64,000 nt of DNA from Sphingobacterium gobiense (lineage in GTDB: Bacteria > Bacteroidota > Bacteroidia > Sphingobacteriales > Sphingobacteriaceae), in the NCBI RefSeq assembly GCF_002980575.1, contig NZ_PVBS01000002.1, positions 620,001 to 684,000 on the forward strand, in the 5' to 3' direction. The position numbers were made by a program, and so were the translations under genes. Below the pieces are notes generated by a model. That model saw only the letters and a program-made list of their open reading frames with translations. It had not been told where the DNA came from and searched no databases. The stretch's first letter is position 1. The number at the start of each line of letters is the position of its first letter. Below, in pieces: positions 25,338 to 34,701 of the stretch.

Positions 25338-27266
25338 ATGGGGATAATCAACAAAAAAGTTAATCAGATGAAAAATACGACAATGAAAAGATTAGGATAT
25401 AAAATTTCTTTCGGACTGTTGATGGCGGTAGGAATCAGTTCTTGTACACTGGATGAATGGAATCCTTCTACTGTGGACGTAGAGACAGGCTATAAATATA
25501 GAGACGGGTACGAGAGTTTGGTCAATTACTGCTACGACGGCCTATATTATTTCTATGGGAAGATAGATGGTATCGGCGCCATGGAAATGGGGACCGACCT
25601 TTGGGCGAATGTGGCTAATGCTGAGACAGGTTTTATTCTGTACAATAGTAATATGAACGCGCAGCTAGGAACACTAGCAACGATCTGGAACGGCATGTAT
25701 GCGACAGTGAATTACTGCAATACCGCGATCTATTATGCCGATCAGGTGGAGGGTTATGGATCAGAAGGAGAACGAAATGCAAAAGTAGCTGAAGCATATT
25801 TCCTGCGGGGTTGGGCGAACTGGCACTTAGTGGAGCAATTTGGCGGTGTATCGCTGACGACTATTCCTTCCACGGAAACCGGTCCGGTCAATAGTCCTGT
25901 CAGAGCAAGCGAACAAGCGTTCTACGATCTCATTATTTCGGATTTAATATTTGCAACGGAACATTTGCCCGATAGACCAGAGGGGGAAAGAGGACGCGTG
26001 ACCAAAAAGGCAGCTTATGCGATGTTGGCGAAGGCTTATTTGCAACGTACGCGTCTAGGCGATGTGCAGGAAAATGCCCGCTTGGCTTTGGAAGCAGCTG
26101 AAGAGCTGATAACCAACGGGAGTACCTATGGTGTTTCTTTGTACCAGAGCGACGACGAGCAATCTGGTTTCGGCAAGCTTTGGAGTGGCGCCAACAATAA
26201 AAATAATAGCGAATTTTTGTTCATCGAAGCAGTGGACCATACCGAAGGAAGAAATCCAGAAGGGTGGAACCGTGGACGAACACGACAGTATTATTTGATG
26301 GATGCACGTACGACCGGGGCACCGTGGGGTACACAGGAAAATGATGCTTGGCTAGGGCGGGCTAACAGCCGTAACTTCAAGCCAACAAAATACTTGTTGA
26401 CGGAACTGTTCGAACCTGTTGCCGATCCTGCAGATACGCGTTTTAAGGAGACATTTTTCTACGAGTACTATAATGCGACCTGGGTGGACAAAACGATTGA
26501 TCAAGGTATGGTGACACAGTATGGAAAAAATCCGAATTTAGTAGGCCATGTGATAAAAAATACAGCAGCAACCGGTTCCAGCTTGGTACAGGGAGGTCGT
26601 GGTATCAACCACATGGGGCTGGTAAATATGACGGATGAAGACAAGGACGGGTGGTTGGACGGTTTGTCCGTATTTACACCGAATTGGGTGATGTCGGCGG
26701 CCGAGAAAAGAGATCTTCCGTTCTGGATCGTCGATCCTTCGGACTGGTTTCAGGCTGACGGGAGATGGGTACAGCCGGAAAGTAATAGTATGGCGACTTA
26801 TACCCGCGAAATTTATCCCTCTTTGAAGAAATTTTCGAGTTTGGAATATGTGTATGATCGGCAATACTGGCTGGGCGACATCCCAATTATCCGTTTGGGC
26901 GAAGTATACTTGATTGCTGCGGAAGCTGCTCTGCTAGCTAACGGAGATGCGAGTAAAGCGCAGGGATACGTCAATGAACTTCGCCGAAGAGCGGCGGTTA
27001 CGTCAAGACAAAGTGAAATGGAGGTGGGTGCTGGAGAGGTGACACTAGATTTTATATTAGCTGAAAGAGGTCGCGAATTGGCAGGAGAACAAATACGGTG
27101 GTATGATCTAAAACGAATGGGAAAACTAACTGCTGATTATTTGCAGACGACGAATCCGGATATTCGATTTTTCGATGCTAATAAACACACGGTACGCCCA
27201 ATTCCGCAGTCCTTTATGGATGCTATTGCAAATCCACAGGAATTCGGACAAAATCCGAATTATTGA
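25338..27266 (+). CDS. susD: SusD/RagB-family surface glycan-binding lipoprotein (SusD2)
   Basis: 642 residues from ATG 25338, which has AAGGAG just upstream; ATGs at 25368 and 25383 are alternatives giving a shorter n-region. The lipobox is ISSC-T. SusD features: AEAYFLRGWANWHLVEQFGGVSLTT, KKAAYAMLAKAYLQRTRLGD, and the C-terminal RLGEVYLIAAEAALLANGD with FILAERGRELAGEQIRWYDLKR. An acidic DEDKDGWLDG loop may bind calcium. It partners SusC2. A terminator lies 72 bases after the stop. Confidence 0.94.
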   Translation: MGIINKKVNQMKNTTMKRLGYKISFGLLMAVGISSCTLDEWNPSTVDVETGYKYRDGYESLVNYCYDGLYYFYGKIDGIGAMEMGTDLWANVANAETGFILYNSNMNAQLGTLATIWNGMYATVNYCNTAIYYADQVEGYGSEGERNAKVAEAYFLRGWANWHLVEQFGGVSLTTIPSTETGPVNSPVRASEQAFYDLIISDLIFATEHLPDRPEGERGRVTKKAAYAMLAKAYLQRTRLGDVQENARLALEAAEELITNGSTYGVSLYQSDDEQSGFGKLWSGANNKNNSEFLFIEAVDHTEGRNPEGWNRGRTRQYYLMDARTTGAPWGTQENDAWLGRANSRNFKPTKYLLTELFEPVADPADTRFKETFFYEYYNATWVDKTIDQGMVTQYGKNPNLVGHVIKNTAATGSSLVQGGRGINHMGLVNMTDEDKDGWLDGLSVFTPNWVMSAAEKRDLPFWIVDPSDWFQADGRWVQPESNSMATYTREIYPSLKKFSSLEYVYDRQYWLGDIPIIRLGEVYLIAAEAALLANGDASKAQGYVNELRRRAAVTSRQSEMEVGAGEVTLDFILAERGRELAGEQIRWYDLKRMGKLTADYLQTTNPDIRFFDANKHTVRPIPQSFMDAIANPQEFGQNPNY

Positions 27267-27338
27267 TTGAGCCAAGAAACGTATCGAATACGAGATCTCA
27301 CCGAAGGTAATCCCTGAGATCAACCGCTAACATAATAC

Positions 27339-27381
27339 AAGAGCCGGAAAATATGTTATAAGCATGGTCCGGCTCTTTTTA
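27339..27381 (+). terminator. Rho-independent terminator after SusD2
   Basis: A 10-bp stem AAGAGCCGGA (27339-27348) pairs with TCCGGCTCTT and is followed by TTTATT. A smaller inverted repeat, GATCTCA/TGAGATC (27294-27321), precedes it. Confidence 0.78.
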
Positions 27382-27382
27382 T

Positions 27383-27390
27383 TATGTTTG
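27383..27390 (+). promoter_or_regulatory. Candidate -7 promoter element for pectate lyase
   Basis: TATGTTTG fits TAnnTTTG and lies 35 bases before ATG 27426. The identical octamer occurs at 29119 before the next operon. No -33 box was recognised. Confidence 0.4.
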
Positions 27391-27425
27391 TTTAGCGTAA
27401 ATGAATAACTAAATCAACTTTGGAT

Positions 27426-28982
27426 ATGAAGACATTTTCACACAGATCAATAAAGGGCTTGCTTTTGATAGCATTGTTATCCGCTGGAGCAGGTGCTCAT
27501 GCGCAACAAGCAGGACAGCCCGAGCGCGGACAAATCCCTCCACATCCTCCAAGATTACCCGAAGAGGTTATTCCGGCATTTCCCGGAGCTTGGGGCGGGG
27601 GGATGTTTACGACAGGAGGCCGCGGAGGAAAAGTAATCGCAGTGACGAATCTCAACGATAGCGGCGAGGGTAGCTTACGTGCTGCTTTAGAAGCAAAGGG
27701 ACCGCGTATTGTTGTTTTTCGCGTCGCCGGTACGATCAAAGTGGATGGAGACCTAAATATCGATCATCCCGATATTACCATTGCAGGGCAATCTGCACCC
27801 GGTGACGGAATTTGTGTTGCCGGAACCTTAAACATCAATACACACAATGTTATTGTTCGGCATCTACGGGTACGTCGAGGCGTTCCGGTTGGAGGACAGG
27901 GCGATGACAACATCGGCGGAAATCCACATCATCATATTATCATTGACCATTGTTCAACGAGTTGGGGGATGGACGAAAATATTTCCTTATATCGACACAT
28001 GCGTCCGTCGGCAGACGGAACCACGCAGATTAAAGATCCCGCGGAGCATATTACTATTCAATGGACGATTTCTAGCGAGGCACTAGATGCTAAAGGACAT
28101 GCTTTTGGAGCGACCTGGGGAGGGACACCGTCTACATTTCATCATAATCTCTTTGCGAGCAATACGGCGCGAAACCCATCTATTGGTATGTCGGGCGCGT
28201 TTGATTTTCGATATAATGTGCTTTTCAACTGGCGTCATCGGACGATAGACGGTGGCGATGAGACGTCGATGATAAATATCATTAATAACTATTTCAAGCC
28301 GGGTCCGGCGACGAATGATAATATGCGTGGTATCATAGCGCGTATTGAACAACGTAGTATGTACTCACCTGGCAATGCATGGGCAGCAGGTGATTGGTAT
28401 CCGAAAGAGGTAAACCGTCCAGGAAAATGGTACGTGGCCGGTAATGTCATGCACGACAACGAAGAGGTTACCCAAAACAATTGGGCGGGTATGCGTATGA
28501 AAGAAACAAAAGGATCGATTATTCCCAATGAAAGCGAAGGAGAAAAGTACGCGCGTGTGTACACGCCATTTGAGGGGTGGCCGGTGGCACCACATCAAAC
28601 GGCGGAAAATGCTTTCGAAGCCGTATTGGCGAAAGCAGGAGCCACCCTGCCAAAAAGAGATGTGGTTGATGCTCGCGTAGTGGAAACGGTGCGTACGGGA
28701 AAGCCAACAACCAAAACAGGCATTATCAAGACTGTGGATGAAGTGGGCGGTTACCCGGAGTTAACTTACGACCCCGCGGAAGTGCTTGTTGACACCGATG
28801 GCGACGGTATGCCGGATGAATGGGAAATAAAATATGGTTTGGATCCAAACGATCCCTCGGATGGTGCTAAGGACGCCGACGGCGATGGATATACCAATGT
28901 GGAGGAGTATCTGAACGGAACGAATCCGAAAGAGAAAATCGATTACCGGAATCTTGGTAACAACGTGGATACCATAAGTTAG
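27426..28982 (+). CDS. PL1-type pectate lyase with two calcium loops
   Basis: 518 residues from ATG 27426; the frame extends to TTG 27420. The signal peptide ends AGAHAQ. The PL1 core follows: AFPGAWGGG, GGRGGKVIAVT, GEGSLRAALEA, ITIAGQSAPGDG, DHCSTSWGMDEN and RNPSIGMSG. Unlike the three upstream paralogs it lacks the N-terminal charged helix and has DHC in place of DHV. The C-terminal tail has two full loops, DTDGDGMPDEWE and DADGDGYTNVEE, whereas the others keep only the first. It is flanked by its own promoter-like element and terminator, so it is monocistronic. Predicted role: cleavage of homogalacturonan outside the cell or in the periplasm. Confidence 0.92.
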   Translation: MKTFSHRSIKGLLLIALLSAGAGAHAQQAGQPERGQIPPHPPRLPEEVIPAFPGAWGGGMFTTGGRGGKVIAVTNLNDSGEGSLRAALEAKGPRIVVFRVAGTIKVDGDLNIDHPDITIAGQSAPGDGICVAGTLNINTHNVIVRHLRVRRGVPVGGQGDDNIGGNPHHHIIIDHCSTSWGMDENISLYRHMRPSADGTTQIKDPAEHITIQWTISSEALDAKGHAFGATWGGTPSTFHHNLFASNTARNPSIGMSGAFDFRYNVLFNWRHRTIDGGDETSMINIINNYFKPGPATNDNMRGIIARIEQRSMYSPGNAWAAGDWYPKEVNRPGKWYVAGNVMHDNEEVTQNNWAGMRMKETKGSIIPNESEGEKYARVYTPFEGWPVAPHQTAENAFEAVLAKAGATLPKRDVVDARVVETVRTGKPTTKTGIIKTVDEVGGYPELTYDPAEVLVDTDGDGMPDEWEIKYGLDPNDPSDGAKDADGDGYTNVEEYLNGTNPKEKIDYRNLGNNVDTIS

Positions 28983-29000
28983 CACACAATTACCCTAACG

Positions 29001-29042
29001 AAACGCTCGTCTACGGCAAGTAGACGAGCGTTTGTGTTATTT
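29001..29042 (+). terminator. Rho-independent terminator after fourth pectate lyase
   Basis: A 14-bp perfect stem, AAACGCTCGTCTAC (29001-29014) with its complement 29020-29033, has a 5-base loop and is followed by TGTGTTATTT. The base composition makes it very stable. Confidence 0.8.
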
Positions 29043-29118
29043 CACAATTCTCCCGTCCGCCGACAAAATGATACAATAGCTAGAGAAAATACTATAAACA
29101 TGACTACGGCCTTTTCGC

Positions 29119-29126
29119 TATGTTTG
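29119..29126 (+). promoter_or_regulatory. Candidate -7 promoter element for the large PUL operon
   Basis: TATGTTTG fits TAnnTTTG, about 98 bases before the TTG start at 29224. It would drive the gene run 29224-55051. It is the same octamer as at 27383. Confidence 0.38.
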
Positions 29127-29223
29127 TATAAACGATAAGTAAGCTTACACATAAAATATTCAGGTTATGGTCGAGATGTCTAACTGATTTATTTAAAGCG
29201 TTGTAGATCTTTTTTAAACGGTA

Positions 29224-32200
29224 TTGAAGTTGAATAATAAACATACATTTTGTACATGGGTTCCGAGTAGATTATTGCTGGGATTCGCGTTGTTTTTCGT
29301 CGGCTGTTTTGTAGGATATGCCCAAGATGCCACTAAACCTTTAGTCTGGAAGGAAGGAAAATTAGTCTACCAACCAGACTCACTGGGCAACCGTATCCCT
29401 GATTTTTCGCATGCAGGCTATGCGGGTGGTAACAAAGCTATTCCCGAGGTACCAGTGAAAATGGTTGTACCAATACAAGGGGGCGACGCTACGGCACGTA
29501 TCCAAGCCGCGATTGATTATGTGTCGCAATTACCTGTGGATGAGCAAGGATTACGTGGAGCAGTGCTGTTGCAATCGGGAGAATACCGTCTATCGGGTTC
29601 TTTGAAGCTGCATACTTCCGGTGTAGTGTTGAGAGGTTCCGGTTTTACAGAAAACGGCACCTTATTGATAGGTGAAGGCACAACCAGAGAAACGTTAATC
29701 CGTGTAGCAGGACAGAATGATATCGTCCGTGGAAAAAAACGACAGGTTCGGGACGCTTATGTTCCTGTAAATGCGCGGACGTTCCATGTGGATAATGCTG
29801 GCGATTTGCGGACGGGCGACCGCATTATGATTACCCGTCCGTCAACAGACGCATGGATTAAGACGCTGAAAGCGGAAGAGTTTGGAGGTGGGATGTCGTT
29901 CTTGGGCTGGAAGCCAGGTTACTGGAATACAACTTGGGATCGGACAGTCGTTCGTATCGAAGGAGACTTAGTTGAGGTAAATGTTCCTCTCACGATAGCT
30001 ATAGACGAACGTTATGGTGGTGCTACGGTGGAGAAGTATACTTGGAACGGCCGGATTGAGCAGGTCGGTATTGAAAATATACAGCTGGAATCGACTTTTA
30101 ACGCGTCGAATCCAAAAGATGAAGACCATCGATGGATGGCTATTACGGTTGAAAATGCAACGAATGTATGGGTTAGGCGTATGCAGTTCCGCTACTTTGC
30201 GGGATCAGCCGTGTACGCAAAAGAAACTTCCAGTAAGCTGACCGTCGAAGATTGTATATCGAGAGATCCCGTTTCGGAAATCGGCGGACAGCGAAGATAT
30301 ACCTTTTATACCCGAGGCCAACAGACGTTGTTCCAGCGACTGTATTCGGAAAAAGGTTATCATGATTTCGCAGTAGGTTTTGTAGCTGCCGGTCCGAATG
30401 CTTTTGTACAATGTCAGGCGGTAGAACCGTACAGTTTTAGTGGTGCGATCGACAGCTGGGCTTCTGGTGTATTATTTGATATTGTGGATATCGATGCACA
30501 AGCGCTGCGTTATGGTAACCGCGGACAAGATGGGAAAGGTGCTGGCTGGACAGCTGCAAATAGCGTTTTGTGGCAATCTACGGCAGCACTGATAGAAAGT
30601 GTACAGCCGCCGACTGCACAGAACTGGGGATTCGGTCTCTGGGCGCAGTTTCAGGGGGACGCCTATTGGGCGGAATCAAATAGCCATATTAATCCGCGGA
30701 GCTTGTATTATGCGCAACTGCAAGAGCGAGTAGGAGAGTCCGCTAAAGAAAGGACGGTGCTGTTGCCGATGACGACTGAGGCATCCACGAGCCCGACGAT
30801 AGCTGAGGCTCAGGAATTGACTGAAATGGCGAAAGAACCCGCTTTGCAACTGAAAGATTTGATAACCAATGTATCGGAACGCCAACCATTGGACATAGAC
30901 GTTGCCGGTATAAGGATATTAACAGAGAAGGATGTCCCGCAGAAAAAGAATGTGGTAAAAACACCCGATATGACCATCAAAAATGGCTGGTTGGTACGTG
31001 GTGATGAGGTGCTCGTGGGGCGTAAACACGATATTCAATGGTGGAATGGCAATATTCGTCCGCGTGGACTGAAGGATGCTAAGCCGCATATTACCCGCTA
31101 TGTTCCCGGAGAGACCGGAACCGGTCTGACGGATGATCTCCAACAAGTGGTGGATAGCATGTTGGTGAACCATGTCTTGAGTATAGATCATAACTATGGT
31201 TTATGGTATGATCGCCGTCGGGATGACCACGAGCGGATACGCCGGATGGATGGCGAAGTATGGCCTCCGTTCTATGAATTGCCTTTTGCCCGAAGTGGGC
31301 AGGGACTGGCGTATGATGGTTTATCGAAATATGATTTAACAAAATACAACCCTTTCTATTGGGGTCGCCTTAAACAATTCGCAGATTTAGCAGATCAAAA
31401 TGGACTGGTACTGTTGCACCAGAACTATTTTCAACACAATATTTTGGAAGCAGGGGCACATTACACGGATTCCCCTTGGCGGACGGCAAATAACATCAAC
31501 AATGTAGGTTTCCCAGAACCTGTACCGTATGCCGGCGATAAGCGGATTTTTATGGCGGAACAATTTTATGATGTTACCCATCTTGCGCGTCGCGAATTGC
31601 ATAGAGCGTATATCCGCCAATGTTTAGAAAACTTCAAAGACAATACAGGTGTCATCCAATTGATCAGTGCGGAATATACCGGGCCATTACATTTCGTTCA
31701 GTTTTGGATAGATGTGATCAAGGAATGGAAGGCCGAAACGGGGTACAATCCCATGATCGGACTCAGCGCTACCAAAGATGTGCAGGATGCTATCTTAGCG
31801 GATGCGGAGCGTGCCAGCGAGATTCAAGTAATCGATATCCGGTATTGGTATTATCGAAAAGATGGAACGGTCTACGCACCAGAAGGTGGCAAGAACTTGG
31901 CGCCGCGGCAACATTCCCGGAAAATGAGGGGAGGTGGTACTACGTCGGAGCAGGTATATCGTGCAGTTTCCGAATACCGCACCAAATTTCCCGATAAAGC
32001 TGTCGTTTATCATAGTAGCAGTTATCCTGAACACGCATGGGCGGTATTTATGGCCGGCGGATCGATGGCGAACGTACCAAGGGTGGCACACGCGGATTTT
32101 TATAAAGAAGCGTCCGGTATGGAAACTAAGATGCAAGACAGTGTGTGGTGCTTACAAGGAGCCGACGCTGCCATTTTTTATAATGTCGGTAAAGGATCAC

Positions 32201-32361
32201 TCGATGTGGATTTGCCTGCATGGAAAGGAAATTATAAAGCGTATCATATCCATCCAAAAACCGGCGCAATTTTGGGATCGGAACGTGTAAAAACCGGAAC
32301 GCGCGTCGCCTTAAAAACGTTTAAAAATAGCCCAGAAATTATCTGGATAACTAAGCAGTAA
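29224..32361 (+). CDS. Two-part pectin PUL protein: beta-helix plus TIM-barrel-like C-terminus
   Basis: 1045 residues. Only TTG codons (29224, 29230) can start this frame: an in-frame TAA lies at 29215 and no ATG occurs before the signal peptide (LLLGFALFFVGCFVGYAQ). Residues about 75-500 are a pectate-lyase-superfamily beta-helix (GGDATARIQAAIDYV, GAVLLQSGEYRLSGSL, VVLRGSGF). After a linker, about 600-1045 resembles DUF6298-type or GH140-like TIM-barrel proteins (LVLLHQNYFQHN, VIQLISAEYTGP, IQVIDIRYWYY), ending in a beta-sandwich (YHIHPKTGAILGSER). Two active sites are possible; no known catalytic set is certain. It leads the operon, and the GH140 gene starts two bases after it. Confidence 0.75.
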   Translation: MKLNNKHTFCTWVPSRLLLGFALFFVGCFVGYAQDATKPLVWKEGKLVYQPDSLGNRIPDFSHAGYAGGNKAIPEVPVKMVVPIQGGDATARIQAAIDYVSQLPVDEQGLRGAVLLQSGEYRLSGSLKLHTSGVVLRGSGFTENGTLLIGEGTTRETLIRVAGQNDIVRGKKRQVRDAYVPVNARTFHVDNAGDLRTGDRIMITRPSTDAWIKTLKAEEFGGGMSFLGWKPGYWNTTWDRTVVRIEGDLVEVNVPLTIAIDERYGGATVEKYTWNGRIEQVGIENIQLESTFNASNPKDEDHRWMAITVENATNVWVRRMQFRYFAGSAVYAKETSSKLTVEDCISRDPVSEIGGQRRYTFYTRGQQTLFQRLYSEKGYHDFAVGFVAAGPNAFVQCQAVEPYSFSGAIDSWASGVLFDIVDIDAQALRYGNRGQDGKGAGWTAANSVLWQSTAALIESVQPPTAQNWGFGLWAQFQGDAYWAESNSHINPRSLYYAQLQERVGESAKERTVLLPMTTEASTSPTIAEAQELTEMAKEPALQLKDLITNVSERQPLDIDVAGIRILTEKDVPQKKNVVKTPDMTIKNGWLVRGDEVLVGRKHDIQWWNGNIRPRGLKDAKPHITRYVPGETGTGLTDDLQQVVDSMLVNHVLSIDHNYGLWYDRRRDDHERIRRMDGEVWPPFYELPFARSGQGLAYDGLSKYDLTKYNPFYWGRLKQFADLADQNGLVLLHQNYFQHNILEAGAHYTDSPWRTANNINNVGFPEPVPYAGDKRIFMAEQFYDVTHLARRELHRAYIRQCLENFKDNTGVIQLISAEYTGPLHFVQFWIDVIKEWKAETGYNPMIGLSATKDVQDAILADAERASEIQVIDIRYWYYRKDGTVYAPEGGKNLAPRQHSRKMRGGGTTSEQVYRAVSEYRTKFPDKAVVYHSSSYPEHAWAVFMAGGSMANVPRVAHADFYKEASGMETKMQDSVWCLQGADAAIFYNVGKGSLDVDLPAWKGNYKAYHIHPKTGAILGSERVKTGTRVALKTFKNSPEIIWITKQ

Positions 32362-32362
32362 T

Positions 32363-33781
32363 ATGATGTCTATTCGTAAAAAATTATTACCATTTTTATG
32401 CGCGGGAGCTCTTTTTTCGTCCTGCACTTCTTCTTCTAATCAAGAGATATCGTCTACCGGAATGCCTGCGTTAAAGGTGTCGGAAAACGGAAGGTACCTG
32501 ACCACTGACGATGGTAAACCTTTCTTTTGGCTTGGCGATACAGGTTGGTTGCTGTTTAACAAACTGAACAGGGATGAGGCAGAACAGTATCTGGACGATA
32601 GAAAACAAAAAGGGTTCAATGTGGTACAGGCGATGGTATTACATACGGTTCCCTCAGTAAATGTCTATGGTGATTCGTCGGTTGTGAATAAGGATATTGC
32701 TCGTCCACTCGTGACAGAAGGGAACAACCCGGATGTGGACGAAGAATATGACTATTGGGATCACGTCGATTATATTATTGATAAAGCAGCAGAAAAAGGT
32801 ATTTACATGGCTGTCGTACCGGTATGGGGATCGCCCGTAAAAGCTGGAATGATGTCGGTAAAACAGGCTACTGAATACGGCACGTTTTTAGCCGAACGCT
32901 GGAAAGATAAATCGAATATTATTTGGTTGAACGGGGGCGATATCCACGGTTCGGATTCCACCGCCGCTTGGTTGGAGTTGGGAAAAACCATTAAGGCGAT
33001 TGATCATAACCACCTCATGACTTTTCATCCACGGGGCAGAACGGCTTCTTCGGATTGGTTTCACAACGAACCGTGGTTAGATTTTAATATGGTGCAATCT
33101 GGGCACCGACGTTACGATCAAGATACCTCCAGCAATGAAAACAAACACTATGGCGAGGACAATTGGAAGTTTATGGAGGTCGACTGGGCGTTAAGTCCTG
33201 TAAAGCCGACCATTGATGGTGAACCGTCGTATGAGGGAATCCCGCAAGGTTTGCATGATATTAAAGAACCGCGTTGGCAAGACCACGATGTGCGCCGCTA
33301 TGGATATTGGTCTGTATTTGCGGGCGCGTTTGGATATACTTATGGACAGAATTCGGTTATGCAGATGCACTCGGCAACCGATTCGACAACAGCTTACGGC
33401 TCGTCGGAGCTCTGGACGGAAGGACTAAATGCACCGGGAGCATCGCAAATGCAGTATTTAAAAGATCTGATGTTGTCTAGAGATGCCTATTTTGAGCGCG
33501 TTCCGGACCAGACGTTGATTGCTGAAAATGGTGAAAAATATAACCGATTGTTAGCAACCCGTACGGATAATTATGCATTTATCTACAACTACAACGGTAG
33601 AGAAATGAAAATCAATATGGGTAAAATTAAAGGAGACAAAGTGAAAGCCTCTTGGTTCAATCCGCGAAATGGCGAAGAGACCGTTATTGGTGAGGTAGAA
33701 AATACAGGTGTACAAACATTCAAACCAGCGGGTGAAGCAAAAGATGGGAATGATTGGGTGCTGATTTTAGATAGTTTATAA
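32363..33781 (+). CDS. GH140-like apiosidase (DUF4038 glycoside hydrolase)
   Basis: 472 residues, lipobox FSSC. DUF4038 TIM-barrel features: GKPFFWLGDTGWLLFNKLNRDEAEQYLDDRKQKGFN-type N-terminus (residues about 50-90), SNIIWLNGGDIHG with D193, and TIDGEPSYEG with E287, the expected pair of catalytic acids. A C-terminal beta-sandwich (about 385-472; ASWFNPRNGEE, DWVLILDSL) is typical. GH140 enzymes remove apiose linked to galacturonic acid in rhamnogalacturonan II, so release of D-apiose is the best prediction. Related DUF4038 enzymes with other specificities exist. Its stop overlaps the next start (TAATG). It is a key link to the apiose-type catabolic genes at 55-64 kb. Confidence 0.82.
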   Translation: MMSIRKKLLPFLCAGALFSSCTSSSNQEISSTGMPALKVSENGRYLTTDDGKPFFWLGDTGWLLFNKLNRDEAEQYLDDRKQKGFNVVQAMVLHTVPSVNVYGDSSVVNKDIARPLVTEGNNPDVDEEYDYWDHVDYIIDKAAEKGIYMAVVPVWGSPVKAGMMSVKQATEYGTFLAERWKDKSNIIWLNGGDIHGSDSTAAWLELGKTIKAIDHNHLMTFHPRGRTASSDWFHNEPWLDFNMVQSGHRRYDQDTSSNENKHYGEDNWKFMEVDWALSPVKPTIDGEPSYEGIPQGLHDIKEPRWQDHDVRRYGYWSVFAGAFGYTYGQNSVMQMHSATDSTTAYGSSELWTEGLNAPGASQMQYLKDLMLSRDAYFERVPDQTLIAENGEKYNRLLATRTDNYAFIYNYNGREMKINMGKIKGDKVKASWFNPRNGEETVIGEVENTGVQTFKPAGEAKDGNDWVLILDSL

Positions 33782-34695
33782 TGAGAACGAAATTAAATCT
33801 TTTAGTTGTTGTGTTAGCGGCATCCCTTTTGGCTTCGTGCCAGAGGGATGTTTACATGTTCACTTCTTTTCGTGAACCCGCCGATGAAGGGCTACGCTAT
33901 CTATATAGTGAAGATGGCTATTCCTGGACGGCAATTGATGGTATCTTTCTGAAACCCGAATTAGGCGAACAGCAGATTATGCGTGACCCGTCCATGGTGC
34001 GCGATGATAAAGGTATCTATCATTTGGTCTGGACAATCGGTTGGCAAGGAAATGAAGGTATCGGATATGCTTCATCTAAAGATCTTATCCATTGGGAAAA
34101 CAAAAAGATTGTGCCCGTTATGGAACACGAAGCTACGACCGTGAATATATGGGCGCCTGAACTGTTCTACGATGAAGATGAAAATCGATTTATAATTATT
34201 TGGGCATCCACTATTCCAGAACGTTTTCCGAAAGGGGAAGAGGAAGAAAGAAATAACCATCGGATGTACTACACGACAACCAAGGATTTCGAAACGTTTA
34301 CAGAAACCAAACTATTTGCGGATCCGGGTTTCAGCATCATTGATGCGGTGATTGTAAAGAAAGATAAGAACGATTATGTATTGGTATTAAAAGACAATAC
34401 ACGTCCGAATCGGAATTTGAAAGTTGCTTTTTCGGATAATCCTCTTGGTCCATACGAAAATGTGTCGGAACCGTATTCTGATTTTAAAACAGAAGGGCCG
34501 AGTGTGATCAAATTGGGGGATGAGTGGTTGATCTATTTTGACTCCTATGGTAGCAAAAGCTATGAAGCGGTGTCAACCACAGATTTTAAAACGTTCAAAA
34601 AAGCTAACGATAAGATTAGTGTCCCAGAAGGACATAAACACGGAACGATCTTCAAAGCTTCCAAAAAGGATTTGAAAAGGTTGTTGGATAAGTGA
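33781..34695 (+). CDS. GH43-like five-bladed beta-propeller glycosidase
   Basis: 304 residues, lipobox LASC. GH43 pattern: a first blade with YLYSEDGYSWTAI, D69 in MRDPSMV (pKa-modulator position), VNIWAPELFYDE, and E238 in TEGPSVIKLGDEW (general acid). The first-blade base Asp is not obvious to me. The family acts mostly on alpha-L-arabinofuranosides, beta-xylosides or galactans; in this locus arabinofuranosyl or galactosyl pectin decorations are likely. It overlaps the upstream gene by one base (TAATG) and is therefore translationally coupled to GH140. Confidence 0.82.
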   Translation: MRTKLNLLVVVLAASLLASCQRDVYMFTSFREPADEGLRYLYSEDGYSWTAIDGIFLKPELGEQQIMRDPSMVRDDKGIYHLVWTIGWQGNEGIGYASSKDLIHWENKKIVPVMEHEATTVNIWAPELFYDEDENRFIIIWASTIPERFPKGEEEERNNHRMYYTTTKDFETFTETKLFADPGFSIIDAVIVKKDKNDYVLVLKDNTRPNRNLKVAFSDNPLGPYENVSEPYSDFKTEGPSVIKLGDEWLIYFDSYGSKSYEAVSTTDFKTFKKANDKISVPEGHKHGTIFKASKKDLKRLLDK

Positions 34696-34701
34696 TAAGT
34701 T

